Shown here: positions 45,396 through 54,526 of the stretch, in pieces
How positions within the stretch are numbered: position 1 is the stretch's first letter
Layout: each line of letters starts with the position of its first letter
Assembly (NCBI RefSeq): GCF_040939125.1
Contig: NZ_CP162495.1
Span: 2,170,001-2,234,000, forward strand
Reading direction: 5' to 3'
DNA from: Clostridium sp. BJN0013
Lineage (GTDB): Bacteria > Bacillota > Clostridia > Clostridiales > Clostridiaceae
Length of the DNA stretch: 64,000 nt
Translations under genes and position numbers: made by a program
The notes under the pieces: generated by a model
The model's input: only the letters and a program-made list of their open reading frames with translations
The model's database searches: none
What the model was told of the DNA's origin: nothing

Positions 45396-46781
45396 TTACT
45401 TCACAGGTATGGATACTTTAAAAGTTGTACCCTTATTCAATTCACTTTCAACGGTTATTTTACCTTTATGTACCTCTACTAAGGATTTAGTTATTGTAAG
45501 CCCTATTCCTGCTCCCCCTGTAAGTCTGTTTCGTGATTTATCAGCTCTGTAAAATCTTTCAAAAATATATGGAAGATCTTCCTTTGGTATTCCCTGTCCA
45601 TTATCTTGAACTATCAGTTCAAGATAATCATTTTTATTATGGGCTTGAATTAAAACCTTACCGCCCTGTTTTGTATACTTTAAAGCATTTGAAACTAAAT
45701 TTATTATTATTTGGCTTATCTTATCTTTATCAGCACAAATGAATATATCTTTACTATTAAAAATAAAGTCAATTTTCTTACTTGCATATTCATTTTGAAA
45801 ATTAAGCATAATATTTCCAACTACTTCACTTATATTGAATTTAGATTTATTTAATATGAGATTCTCTCCTTCATACTCAGCAAGTTTTTCCAAATCACTT
45901 ACCATACGATTTATCCTCATTATTTCTCCATGACAGCTGTTAATTCTATCTTGTGTGGGCTCCCATACTCCATCTAATATAGCTTCCATGTGACTTTGCA
46001 GTGTAGTAAGAGGTGTTCTAAGTTCATGAGATACATCTGCAGTAAGCCTTTTTCTCAAATTTTCTTGGTTTTGCAGTGTTTTTGCAAGATTATTTATTGT
46101 AGATGTAAGATTATTTATTTCAATAATGTTAGAGTTTTCATTAATCCTGGTACTGTAATCACCTTTTGATATTTCTTCAGCAGTTTCTATAACACGTAAA
46201 ATTGGCCTGCTCAAACCTCCTGCCATAATTACACCTAGTATTAAAGCAAAGGATAATGAAATAATTCCCACGCTTATCAGTATTTTATTTAAAGTACTTA
46301 AAAACATCAAATCCCTATCACTATAGTAAAAAGGGCCATAGTACCCAATTATGGCAGTACCTATTTTTTGAGAATTTTTCATTAAAGGGTATTCATCTTG
46401 TTTATAGCTTCCTTTCCAATTTGGATAAAGCTTTATCATATTTTGTGACATATGATCAAGCATTGCCTGACACATACCGTTATTATATGATGTTGCGTTC
46501 CAAATTGTTTTGCCTGATAAATCTTTTACAGTGAGTATGATTCCATTTTCAAGTGCATTTATACCAGTGCTTTCTATTACATCTTTGTTCCATCCATGGC
46601 TGCTGTACAGCTGAACTAGAGAATTTATTATATTCTGGCTCGTATGTTCATGGGTCTGTATAACGTAATTTTTAAATTGTTTCTCTAAGAAAAAGTTGGC
46701 CAGTATACTAATTAAAACTACACAAATTAGTGCTACAAGCATATATGAAAAAGACAATTTTCTTCTCAGGCTTCTTTGCAT
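45396..46781 (-). CDS. Sensor histidine kinase (second system), 461 aa
   Basis: Two transmembrane helices (about 12-35 and 170-195) flank an extracellular sensor domain of about 135 residues. Then HAMP, HisKA (DVSHELRTPLTTLQSHMEA, phosphorylated His), and HATPase with N box (QIIINLVSNALKY), G1 (VQDNGQGIP), F box (IFERFYRAD) and G2 (GGAGIGLTI). The frame extends to 46808, but the ATG at 46781 lies just after the regulator's stop. It is convergent with the quinone operon and separated by a shared terminator. Its signal is likely envelope or redox stress. Confidence 0.93.
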   Translation of the reverse strand: MQRSLRRKLSFSYMLVALICVVLISILANFFLEKQFKNYVIQTHEHTSQNIINSLVQLYSSHGWNKDVIESTGINALENGIILTVKDLSGKTIWNATSYNNGMCQAMLDHMSQNMIKLYPNWKGSYKQDEYPLMKNSQKIGTAIIGYYGPFYYSDRDLMFLSTLNKILISVGIISLSFALILGVIMAGGLSRPILRVIETAEEISKGDYSTRINENSNIIEINNLTSTINNLAKTLQNQENLRKRLTADVSHELRTPLTTLQSHMEAILDGVWEPTQDRINSCHGEIMRINRMVSDLEKLAEYEGENLILNKSKFNISEVVGNIMLNFQNEYASKKIDFIFNSKDIFICADKDKISQIIINLVSNALKYTKQGGKVLIQAHNKNDYLELIVQDNGQGIPKEDLPYIFERFYRADKSRNRLTGGAGIGLTITKSLVEVHKGKITVESELNKGTTFKVSIPVK

Positions 46782-46782
46782 A

Positions 46783-47481
46783 CTATTCACCGCCAAACCT
46801 ATAACCAACTTTATATACGGTTAAAATGTATTTAGGTTCTCTAGAATTATCTTCAATTTTTTGTCTTAAATTTTTAACATGAGCATCTATAATTCTGTCA
46901 AATCCATTGAAATCTTCCTCAAGAGCTAAATTTACTAATTCCTCTCTAGTGAAAGTCTTTTGAGGATATTTTACCAGTGTCATTAATATATTATACTCAC
47001 TAGACGTTAAATTCACAGTTATTCCATTTTTCTTTACTTCATGTTTGGTGTCATTTAATACTAAGTCTCCATTATTAAATGATAAAATATTTGAAAGTGG
47101 TATTGCCTCTTCTTCAGTTCTTCTTAAATGCGCCATAACCCTAGCTACCAGCTGTTTAGGACTAAAAGGCTTAGTTACATAATCATCAGCTCCAATATTA
47201 AAACCTTCCAATACAGTTTTTTCATCAACTTTAGCAGTTAACATAATTATTGGAACCCTGGATTTTTTCCTTAACATTTTGCATATATCTTCACCAGATA
47301 TATCTGGCAGCATTAAATCCAATACAATTAATGCAGGACTAATCTTTTCAAATAATTTCACCGCATCAGTACCATTATAAGCTGTATGGACTTCATATCC
47401 CGCCTTCTCCAAATATGCTTTTATAACATCTACTATTTTTTGTTCATCATCTACCACAAGAATTTTCTTTGGAGACATCAC
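46783..47481 (-). CDS. OmpR/PhoB-family response regulator (second system)
   Basis: The receiver has LVVDDEQKIV, phospho-acceptor Asp in IVLDLMLPDISG and DYVTKPFSPKQ. The winged helix has LTSSEYNILMTLVKYP and FDRIIDAHVKNLRQKIE. PhoB-type regulators bind direct repeats 11 bp apart as dimers, exactly the box seen at six promoters in this window, including its own. That makes it the prime candidate for the shared regulon. Its leader has an extra 168-bp insert between promoter and start. Confidence 0.94.
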   Translation of the reverse strand: MMSPKKILVVDDEQKIVDVIKAYLEKAGYEVHTAYNGTDAVKLFEKISPALIVLDLMLPDISGEDICKMLRKKSRVPIIMLTAKVDEKTVLEGFNIGADDYVTKPFSPKQLVARVMAHLRRTEEEAIPLSNILSFNNGDLVLNDTKHEVKKNGITVNLTSSEYNILMTLVKYPQKTFTREELVNLALEEDFNGFDRIIDAHVKNLRQKIEDNSREPKYILTVYKVGYRFGGE

Positions 47482-47500
47482 ATTACCACCTTCCTCAAAT

Positions 47501-47670
47501 CAAGTGATTCTTAGGTTCAGGTGGAGTTTGCTCATGAGAAATGCTTTTCTCCACCTGAATCTTATTAACAGTATTCTTAGTGTCTTTAGCACTTAGATAT
47601 CCAGGCGCGTAGCAGTGCTTATCCCCCCACTTTAAAGAAACTGGGGGTGTTAGCAATGGTAGCGTTCGGA
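47501..47670. repeat. 168-bp insertion with hairpins in the regulator leader
   Basis: Compared with the related sequence at 48718-48808, which has CCTTCCTAAAAT directly joined to AAAAGATTAAT, this leader contains 168 extra bases. They hold a long stem (AGGTTCAGGTGGAG with CTCCACCTGAATCTT) and a second stem (CCCCCACTTT/AAACTGGGGG). The first 70 bases recur at 63600-63668. It looks like the end of an IS605/IS607-like element or a small non-autonomous element. Confidence 0.65.
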
Positions 47671-47688
47671 TAAAAGATTAATATAATA

Positions 47689-47723
47689 ATTATATTAATT
47701 TTTTATGTAGAAATTATGAAGTT
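47689..47723 (-). promoter_or_regulatory. Promoter of the second response-regulator gene
   Basis: Plus strand TGTAGAA-N4-TGAAGTT (47706-47723), 11 bp, minus-strand TATAAT (47689-47694). It overlaps the 3' end of the prsW gene. Confidence 0.72.
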
Positions 47724-48556
47724 AAATCATTCATATAATATAATTGCTTTTTACCCTTCCGCCACATGATATAAAGTATCAAAACACTTACCATACCTAC
47801 AATAACATCTCCTGTTAAAAAAGCAATATTAGATGATGTAAATATTGACATTATATATGGGATACCATCCCAAAGTGCATGGAGTATAACTACAGTTATA
47901 TATGCTTCAATTACCCTTATATTTATTTTAGTATTTCCACGAGAACATTGACTTACAATAGTGCCCCCTAATATTGCTGTCCATGTACCATGACCTAGTG
48001 GAGATAATATTCCTCTTAGCAAAGTGGTATATACAACCAAAGATAAACTACCTCCACCTCGTAAAAAAGTTGTAAAAACATATCCTGAACTTTCTAAAGC
48101 TGCAAAGCCCATGCCAGCAGCAGCACCCAGAATAATTCCATCTATCCTCAAACTATTACATCTATGTCTTATTAAAATCAGAACACCAATAATTTTTGTA
48201 AATTCCTCAATGATGCCAACTATAAGTACAGATTTTAAATCAAGACTATTTATAAAAATCGGTTCTATTATTCCTGCTGAAAAAGTTCCTAAGAACCCTC
48301 CATAAAAAAAGCTTACTAAAATGTCTATCATCCTTACCCTACTAAAATAGCGTCTTTCATAAAAGAATGCCACATAAGTCACTGGTATAAGAAAATTTCC
48401 CAGTATAACTATAGCCGGAAATATATTGAGATTATCTGTAAATATCAAAACTGCTAATCCAATGATATAGGTTACAAAACCCACCAAAAGTAATTTATAC
48501 CAATTATATCGTTTTTTAATTTTTTTATCTCCATTTATTGGTACATGTTTCTTCAT
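47714..48556 (-). CDS. PrsW-family intramembrane metalloprotease
   Basis: Eight to nine helices with the PrsW motifs: GIIEEFTKIIGVLIL (EExxK), GAAAGMGFAALESSGYVF (the FxxxE box) and the His residues in LSPLGHGTWTA and VILHALWDG. These proteins cut membrane-anchored anti-sigma factors and related substrates. No anti-sigma factor gene is adjacent. Length 280 is normal. The last codons overlap the box of the next gene's promoter. Confidence 0.88.
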   Translation of the reverse strand: MKKHVPINGDKKIKKRYNWYKLLLVGFVTYIIGLAVLIFTDNLNIFPAIVILGNFLIPVTYVAFFYERRYFSRVRMIDILVSFFYGGFLGTFSAGIIEPIFINSLDLKSVLIVGIIEEFTKIIGVLILIRHRCNSLRIDGIILGAAAGMGFAALESSGYVFTTFLRGGGSLSLVVYTTLLRGILSPLGHGTWTAILGGTIVSQCSRGNTKINIRVIEAYITVVILHALWDGIPYIMSIFTSSNIAFLTGDVIVGMVSVLILYIMWRKGKKQLYYMNDLTS

Positions 48557-48717
48557 GTTAGTATATCTCCTTTATTTTTATTCCCCAGTATACTTTCTTT
48601 TTTAATATAATAAAATTATTATCTACTTTCATAGAGAGAATATACTAAATTACTTTAAACAACTTATATATAATATTATATTATACTTTCTTCATATCCA
48701 TTATTATACTGCCAAAG

Positions 48718-48838
48718 GTTTTCTTTGGAGATATCACATTAACACCTTCCTAAAATAAAAGATTAATATAATAATTATATTAATCTTTTATGTAGAAATT
48801 ATGAAGGTAATCTTCACCTGAACCTAAAAATCACGTTT
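48718..48838. repeat. Duplicate of the regulator leader and promoter, without a gene
   Basis: 48718-48808 repeats the start of the second regulator gene: TTTTCTTTGGAGATATCACA, the ribosome site, then the promoter and tandem box. The -10 is at 48774-48779 and the half-sites at 48791-48808. The copied start reads into a stop after the first codon, so no protein results. Next, 48811-48832 is an inverted partial copy of the hairpin repeat. The rest of 48557-48861 has no gene. Confidence 0.75.
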
Positions 48839-48861
48839 TTTAATCACATATTACTAGTACC

Positions 48862-49407
48862 TTAATTAGAAATAAACCCATCCATGCATACATCATATTT
48901 TCCCATAGGAACCTCATCTAAAATCTGAAAACTATAGGCAAGTCCAATTTTTTTTGAATCAGTTCTAAGTTTTTTTAAAAATCTATCATAATATCCCCCG
49001 CCATACCCTACCCTGCCGCCGTTTTTATCAAAAGCCAGCCCAGGTACATAACAAATATCAATAGATGTTTCTTTCACTTTTAAATCTATATTTTGGGGTT
49101 CTAATATTTTATAGGCTCCCTCTTTTAATTCATTGAAATCATATATTCTAACAGCTTCCATATAGCCCTCTTTATATATTACTTTAGGGACACAAATCAA
49201 CTTTCCATCTTCTAAAGCCGTCTTTATTATATTATGGGTATTCACTTCACTTTTATAACTTACAAATATAAATATACTTTTTGCTTTATCATATTCTTCA
49301 CTTTTTATAACTTTTTCAAATATTATACTATCCAACTTTTCTTTTTTCTGATTACATAGATTATCTCTTTTTTCCATCATAATTTTTCTTATATAAAACT
49401 TATTCAT
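48862..49407 (-). CDS. 5-formyltetrahydrofolate cyclo-ligase
   Basis: The protein has the ATP-binding signature VGYGGGYYDRFLKKL and the start MNKFYIRKIMMEKRDNL typical of the family, plus VPGLAFDKNGGRVG. It converts 5-formyl-THF back to 5,10-methenyl-THF using ATP. The open frame starts further upstream, but the ATG at 49407 overlaps the stop of hprK by 8 bp and is the natural coupled start, giving 181 residues. The pairing with hprK is common in clostridia. Confidence 0.92.
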   Translation of the reverse strand: MNKFYIRKIMMEKRDNLCNQKKEKLDSIIFEKVIKSEEYDKAKSIFIFVSYKSEVNTHNIIKTALEDGKLICVPKVIYKEGYMEAVRIYDFNELKEGAYKILEPQNIDLKVKETSIDICYVPGLAFDKNGGRVGYGGGYYDRFLKKLRTDSKKIGLAYSFQILDEVPMGKYDVCMDGFISN

Positions 49408-50326
49408 CTCCACCATCTTCTTTTCTAAGTTCTTGTATTCTTTCACTTATTACATCTACTGGAGTTACATTAGATACAAGACTATACCTATAATTTGCTG
49501 CTGCAGCCTCTATTATAACAGCTAAATTTCTTCCCGGTCTTATAGGAATTTTCAATTTTCTCACAGGCACATTTAATATATTCATATATTCCTTATCTAT
49601 ACCCAATCTATCATAATTTTCATCTTTTTTCCATTGTTCCAAAGATATCACCAAACCAATATTCTTTGTTTTAAGCACAGAACTTAATCCATAAAGGGCA
49701 GAAATATCAATTATGCCCATACCTCTAACCTCTATCATACCCGAGGTGATGTATGGGGAAGTTCCATTTAGCACTCCATCTATTTGTTTTACATCTACTG
49801 CATCATCAGCAACCAGCCTATGTCCTCTCTTTATAAGTTCTAGGGCAGTTTCACTTTTTCCTATACCGCTTTCTCCTGTTATAAGTATACCTATACCGTA
49901 CACATCCATTAAAACACCGTGAAGTCTGGTTTCAGGAGCCAACTTAACATCCAGATAATTCATAAGTCTGTTTATAAATCTTGTAGAGATATTATTAGTT
50001 CTAAGTATCCATCTTTTATTTTTAATAGCACTTTCTAAAAATTCCTTGTGAGGTATTAGCCCTCTAGTAATTATAGTACCTGGATTATCAAATTCAAAAT
50101 ATTTTTCCAATCTTTTTTTTCTAAGCTCTGGCTGCATAGCATCTAAAAAACTCCATTCAGCTTTTCCTACTATCTGAACTCTCTCATTGGCATAGTAATT
50201 ATAAAATCCACTAAATTGAAGTCCCGGTCTATTTATATCACTTACATTTATTTCATTTACATTTTTCCCCTTATTTATAACCTCTAGTTCTAAATCCTTT
50301 ATAATATCTTCTATTGTTACTGACAT
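49400..50326 (-). CDS. hprK: HPr kinase/phosphorylase
   Basis: HprK phosphorylates Ser46 of HPr and removes it again, linking sugar uptake to catabolite control. The N-terminal domain is followed by RLHGVLMDVYGIGILI with the catalytic His, the P-loop GESGIGKSETAL, RLVADDAVDVK, and the signature EVRGMGIIDISALYG. The tail NLAVIIEAAAANYR is typical. Length 308 is normal. The start follows a good AGAGGTG. It is cotranscribed with the cyclo-ligase gene. Confidence 0.96.
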   Translation of the reverse strand: MSVTIEDIIKDLELEVINKGKNVNEINVSDINRPGLQFSGFYNYYANERVQIVGKAEWSFLDAMQPELRKKRLEKYFEFDNPGTIITRGLIPHKEFLESAIKNKRWILRTNNISTRFINRLMNYLDVKLAPETRLHGVLMDVYGIGILITGESGIGKSETALELIKRGHRLVADDAVDVKQIDGVLNGTSPYITSGMIEVRGMGIIDISALYGLSSVLKTKNIGLVISLEQWKKDENYDRLGIDKEYMNILNVPVRKLKIPIRPGRNLAVIIEAAAANYRYSLVSNVTPVDVISERIQELRKEDGGDE

Positions 50327-50583
50327 ATTTTCACCTCTTAGTTCAGTTATTAATTTAACTTTATTTTGTATAAATTATTTTATATTGTCAACCTTTTTAT
50401 AGATTCCAATATTAAAATATAACTAAAACTTGATAAAAGCTTTACATTTTTTATGTGAATACTCATTGTTGATTTTTGTATTATATTGTATATTAATGAC
50501 TAATAAAAGATGCGTTTATTTATCTATTATCTGTTAAAATATATAGAAGTAGCAAAGTTTTTTCCTGGGGGAGTAATGTAACA

Positions 50584-50754
50584 ATGAAAACTTATTTAAA
50601 AAATTTAGACATAGAAATAAATGAACTAAAACAAGCTTTATACATATTAATGAAAACAAGAGAGCTTACCGATGATATAGTTGTTAAATGTAGTAAAAAA
50701 TTAGACAAGTTAATTTTAGAGTACCAAAAAAATAATTTAAAAAATAAAACATAG
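50584..50754 (+). CDS. Spo0E-like aspartyl-phosphate phosphatase, 56 aa
   Basis: The short protein starts MKTYLKNLDIEINELKQALY, and the second helix reads VVKCSKKLDKLILEYQKN. The SxxLD motif (SKKLD) is the Spo0E signature, where the Asp helps dephosphorylate Spo0A-P and delays sporulation. A helical hairpin and length of 56 are typical. GGGGGAG lies upstream with a stretch of 10 bases to the ATG. A terminator follows at 50768-50800. Confidence 0.85.
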   Translation: MKTYLKNLDIEINELKQALYILMKTRELTDDIVVKCSKKLDKLILEYQKNNLKNKT

Positions 50755-50767
50755 CACCTACAAGAAT

Positions 50768-50800
50768 AAAAGAACAGCATAAAAACCATACTGTTCTTTA
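50768..50800. terminator. Terminator between the Spo0E-like and ECF genes
   Basis: AAAGAACAG pairs with CTGTTCTTT around a 13-base loop, with A and T flanks. It suits both convergent transcripts. Confidence 0.8.
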
Positions 50801-50831
50801 ATTACATCTACACTATATTATATACATTATA

Positions 50832-51329
50832 TTATATTTCCTTTAAATTTAAGCTTAAACTTCTAGTAAGTATCCCCACAATAACTGCAGCAATAATTCC
50901 ATCTACCATATGATGAATCAACGTACCTGCTCCTACTACTACAAGTACTTTATACATAGTAAATCCAAAAGGTATTACAGCTATGGCTTCAAGTACGGCA
51001 TGAATAGGGGAAGTAAGCACTACTACTTTTCCAAAAGAAACTCCTTTTTTCAACATATAGGCACCTGCTAGTCCAACAAATATATGACTGCAAGCTCTAG
51101 CCGCTATTACAGCCGGTGAGGTTATTAAGAACCCAATAGCAGAGCCTATACCTACCATTACTGCCGCAAAAGGGCCTAAAAACATAGATAAAAACATAGG
51201 TACATGAGAAGCTAATGTGGCACTAAAAGGAGGTATTTGTATCTTTAAGAATCCAAAAGTAGTAGGAATTATAATAGCTAAAGCAGTTAAAAGCCCTGCA
51301 TAAGTAAGTTTTTTTATATTGTTATTCAT
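50832..51329 (-). CDS. ECF transporter S component (NiaX-like)
   Basis: The 165-residue protein has six hydrophobic helices and the N-terminal pattern LTYAGLLTALAIIIPTTFGFLKI typical of S components that interact with the shared ECF module. The glycine-rich stretches SMFLGPFAAVMVGIGSAIGF and AARACSHIFVGLAGAY resemble niacin-specific NiaX. The energising genes (EcfA, EcfA', EcfT) are elsewhere. The start has a GGAGG site. Substrate assignment is tentative. Confidence 0.8.
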   Translation of the reverse strand: MNNNIKKLTYAGLLTALAIIIPTTFGFLKIQIPPFSATLASHVPMFLSMFLGPFAAVMVGIGSAIGFLITSPAVIAARACSHIFVGLAGAYMLKKGVSFGKVVVLTSPIHAVLEAIAVIPFGFTMYKVLVVVGAGTLIHHMVDGIIAAVIVGILTRSLSLNLKEI

Positions 51330-51400
51330 TTTTTCTCCTCCGCAATAAATGTATATACACTAGTATACTCTACTTCATTGCATATGTAAATAAAAACACC

Positions 51401-53113
51401 TCAAAATTTATTAAATAAATATACTTCCTTATTTCCCATACCGTCAAATATTACATATCCCTCTGTTTTTTCCAATACAGATGAAAGCAGTAGTTTTTCT
51501 ATGTTTATAAAAAATTTTTCCATATGATATTTTTCCGATACCTTTATACTCCCCTTTCCAATTTTTTCTTTTATATACTTTTCTTCCTTCTTACTCCTTT
51601 CTCTTATTAAAAAATCAGGAAGCCATTTTTTCTTATTAAATTTTAAATAATCATATTTTATTATTTCCTTAAGTTCCATACTACTTTCATTAAAATATTC
51701 TTCCTGAAATTCCAAAAATATTTTATAATAATCTGTGGAGGATATACTCCTATTAAAATACCCTTTATTATGAAAAAACATTGCAAGACTATAATAAAAA
51801 TCAAAGGCTTCTTCAAATTTAGAAATAAAATACTTTATTATATTTGCAAATTTTCCAGAATTATAATATTTATCTACTATATGTTCTACTTTTTTCAAAA
51901 TTACAATTTCTCTATAAGTTATATGATTGGTTTTAAGAATCTCATAAGGGGCATAAGGCGAATACACCATTTTCCACTTTTTGGCCTCTTCTCTCATAGG
52001 GGAACCTTTTAATAATTTTAAAAATCCCATTTGAATCTCCTCTGGCTGCAGGGAATACACCTCATTAAAGGATTTTTTAAAAGATTGAAAATTTTCTCCT
52101 GGAAGTCCTGCTATCAAATCCAAATGCTGTTTTATATTATTATTTATTTTGATTTTTTTTACTTTCTCTTTTATATCTTTAAATTTAACATATCTGCTTA
52201 TATTATTTAACACATTTTCATTAGTAGTTTGAACTCCAATTTCAAATTGAATTCTTCCCTTTGGGGATTCTTTCAATAGCGCTATTTCTTCTTCTGTAAG
52301 AATGTCTGCAGAAATTTCAAAATGGAAGGTAGTTTGTGTATCACATTTTATTATAAATCTCCAGAGTTCCAGGGTAAATTCAGGATTGCAGTTAAAGGTT
52401 CTATCTACAAATTTTATAAGAGCTATATTTTTATCCATTAAAAACTTAATTTCTCTCTTTACTCTTTCTATATCTAAAAATCTAACTTTATGAATAGTGG
52501 AAGAAAGACAGTATTTGCACGAGAAAGGACATCCTCTACTGGCTTCGTAATATACAATTTTATTTTTTAAATTATCCCCTTTCTCATAGGGAAATATTAT
52601 TTTATTCATATCCATCAGTTCTCTTTCTTTATTTAAAAACACTTTATCTTGCCATTTAAAACAAAGACCTGGTATTTTCCTTAAAACTAAAAAAATTTGG
52701 GAATCATTATATTCTTTTTTATTAAAATACTTTATCTGAAACTCTACAAATTCATGGTAGGTATCTTCTCCTTCTCCTATTATTATGTATTCTCCAGCCA
52801 TATTCTTTAAAACATTACAGCTGTCATAGGATACTTCAGGTCCCCCATACAATATTTTAATGAAGGGATTTACAAGTTTAATAAGTACAGCTAGTGATTT
52901 AATATATTCTATATTCCATATATAACAGGAGAAGGCCACTATATCAGGTTTCTCCTCTATAATTTCCTCTAGTATTTTTTCTCTCCTGTCATTTATGGTA
53001 AATTCTCTTATAACACAATTATAAGGAAGTTCTCTAGTATAGGCTTTTAAATATCTTACTGCCAGGTTACTGTGAATAAATTTTGAATTAAGTGCTGTTA
53101 ACAGTATTTTCAT
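51401..53113 (-). CDS. B12-binding-domain radical SAM protein (DUF4080-type)
   Basis: A 570-residue protein with an N-terminal B12-binding Rossmann domain (MKILLTALNSKFIHSNLAVR, VAFSCYIWN, LYGGPEVSYD) and a radical-SAM domain. The latter has C-x3-C-x2-C in GCPFSCKYCLSS, then KFVDRTFNC and LDLIAGLPGEN. The C-terminal 200 residues match the DUF4080-type extension. Substrate unknown. It is upstream of the methyltransferase-like gene's end with a gap of 63 bp on the same strand. Confidence 0.87.
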   Translation of the reverse strand: MKILLTALNSKFIHSNLAVRYLKAYTRELPYNCVIREFTINDRREKILEEIIEEKPDIVAFSCYIWNIEYIKSLAVLIKLVNPFIKILYGGPEVSYDSCNVLKNMAGEYIIIGEGEDTYHEFVEFQIKYFNKKEYNDSQIFLVLRKIPGLCFKWQDKVFLNKERELMDMNKIIFPYEKGDNLKNKIVYYEASRGCPFSCKYCLSSTIHKVRFLDIERVKREIKFLMDKNIALIKFVDRTFNCNPEFTLELWRFIIKCDTQTTFHFEISADILTEEEIALLKESPKGRIQFEIGVQTTNENVLNNISRYVKFKDIKEKVKKIKINNNIKQHLDLIAGLPGENFQSFKKSFNEVYSLQPEEIQMGFLKLLKGSPMREEAKKWKMVYSPYAPYEILKTNHITYREIVILKKVEHIVDKYYNSGKFANIIKYFISKFEEAFDFYYSLAMFFHNKGYFNRSISSTDYYKIFLEFQEEYFNESSMELKEIIKYDYLKFNKKKWLPDFLIRERSKKEEKYIKEKIGKGSIKVSEKYHMEKFFINIEKLLLSSVLEKTEGYVIFDGMGNKEVYLFNKF

Positions 53114-53176
53114 ATGTATTTTTCATTTCCTTTCTCCACGCAGGTTAAAAACATGAATATTTAAGTAAAAATCATG

Positions 53177-53686
53177 CTAAACCAGATTTTTCTTTTGTGC
53201 CTTTATATAATAAAGTCCATCTGAATTTTTCAAATCTAAAATTTTAAAATATTTATCTAATAATTTTACTGTATTTTCTTTGGAATTATTTTTTAAAATA
53301 TTAAAATCTCTTATTTTTATTTTTTTTATTTTTCCCCCTGGAATTAATATTTTTACATATCCATTAAAAATTTTACTATAGCCTTTATCCACATCCCATA
53401 TATAAAGCAAACCATCTTTCTTTAAATACTTATAAATATCTTTAATAAAATTTTTCTTTTTAAAATTAAGCCATAGTTTATTAAAGGAAAATAACAATAT
53501 ACAATTGTGGTAATAATCCTTCTTTATATTTTCCTCTTCTTCTTTTCCATTTATATATTCTACATTTACATCATCATTGAATTCCTTGTATATATTATAT
53601 ACTATACCTTCATTGTGAAGCCCCACATCTAATAAATTTCCTCTAAATATTTGATTTTCCATATTTATGAATATAGTTTTACTCAT
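53177..53686 (-). CDS. Class I methyltransferase-like protein, 169 aa
   Basis: The protein opens with MENQIFRGNLLDVGLHNEGI, where DVG would be motif I of a SAM-dependent methyltransferase. Then come an acidic residue (VEYINGKEEE) and LLYIWDVDKGY, resembling the later motifs. Motif I lacks the usual second Gly, so the fold is likely but catalysis is doubtful. It lies just upstream of the radical SAM gene in one operon. Confidence 0.6.
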   Translation of the reverse strand: MSKTIFINMENQIFRGNLLDVGLHNEGIVYNIYKEFNDDVNVEYINGKEEEENIKKDYYHNCILLFSFNKLWLNFKKKNFIKDIYKYLKKDGLLYIWDVDKGYSKIFNGYVKILIPGGKIKKIKIRDFNILKNNSKENTVKLLDKYFKILDLKNSDGLYYIKAQKKNLV

Positions 53687-53746
53687 TTATATCACTATCC
53701 TTTATCAATATAGGGAAGCACCGCCTCATTATATATGTTCTTGAAA

Positions 53747-53781
53747 AATAAAAAAAATCCTCCCTTTTATGGGAGAATTTT
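53747..53781 (-). terminator. Terminator overlapping the phospholipase stop codon
   Basis: On the minus strand AAAATTCTCCC pairs with GGGAGGATTTT, then T8. Its 5' arm includes the last codons of the gene at 53767. Confidence 0.85.
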
Positions 53782-54483
53782 AAAGTTTTTTACTTTTTCA
53801 TAGTATTTAATCATGAAGCCTGCAGTAGTTCTCTGGGCTTCTTTTAAAATAACTGAAGCTATTTTACCATACTTTTCATTTATAGACTCTATATTGCTAT
53901 TTTTTATATAAATACTATTTGCCATTATAGCATTATTTTTTATGAAATCTTCTAATTTTTCATATATTATAACTCCATCTTCTGCTACAAAAGAATAATC
54001 TGTCATAAGTCTGCTTATTATCCAGAGTTCAAATTTTCTATGACTGTTTAAAAGCCTATTATTTACATGATGCGGAACTGTAACATCCTGAACAAGGTGG
54101 CAGGATGCACCAAAGTAAAATAGAGCCTTTTCTAGTTGACCAAGACTCAAAAGTTGTAGGGATTGACTATAATATTTTCTACATTCTGTAAGTGCATCTG
54201 AAAATCCATATAATCCTTTTTCTCTGTTTACATGATAAAAATGATTGGAGCTTTTAAAATCTTGATCCGCCCAGGTAACTCCTGCATTTAAAGCTCTTAT
54301 ATATTTCCTAAAAAAATTATATTCTTCCTGGTATCCATCATTTTGTAATATTGCAATGGACTGTAACATTATAAACTTATGAACAGTACAATTGGTCTTC
54401 ATAAGTTTTTTCTTAAGGGGATTTACTGCAAAAAATATCCCCTTTACAGCATTTCCATAGGTTCTTTCAATTTCATGTTTCAT
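53767..54483 (-). CDS. Zinc-dependent phospholipase C-like protein without signal peptide
   Basis: The metal-binding stretch recalls clostridial alpha-toxin family enzymes: NAGVTWADQDFKSSNHFYH and FYFGASCHLVQDVTVPHHVN, giving the WxxxDxxxxxxHxY and HxxxD-x4-H ligands. The mature enzyme would need export, but the start MKHEIERTYGNAVKGIFFAV has no signal peptide and no other Met fits better. So it may act in the cytoplasm or spore, or be misannotated at its 5' end. Length 238 is close to the catalytic domain alone. Confidence 0.8.
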   Translation of the reverse strand: MKHEIERTYGNAVKGIFFAVNPLKKKLMKTNCTVHKFIMLQSIAILQNDGYQEEYNFFRKYIRALNAGVTWADQDFKSSNHFYHVNREKGLYGFSDALTECRKYYSQSLQLLSLGQLEKALFYFGASCHLVQDVTVPHHVNNRLLNSHRKFELWIISRLMTDYSFVAEDGVIIYEKLEDFIKNNAIMANSIYIKNSNIESINEKYGKIASVILKEAQRTTAGFMIKYYEKVKNFKILP

Positions 54484-54526
54484 CTAAAAAACAATCTCCT
54501 CTTTAAAATAGAATATACATACCACA

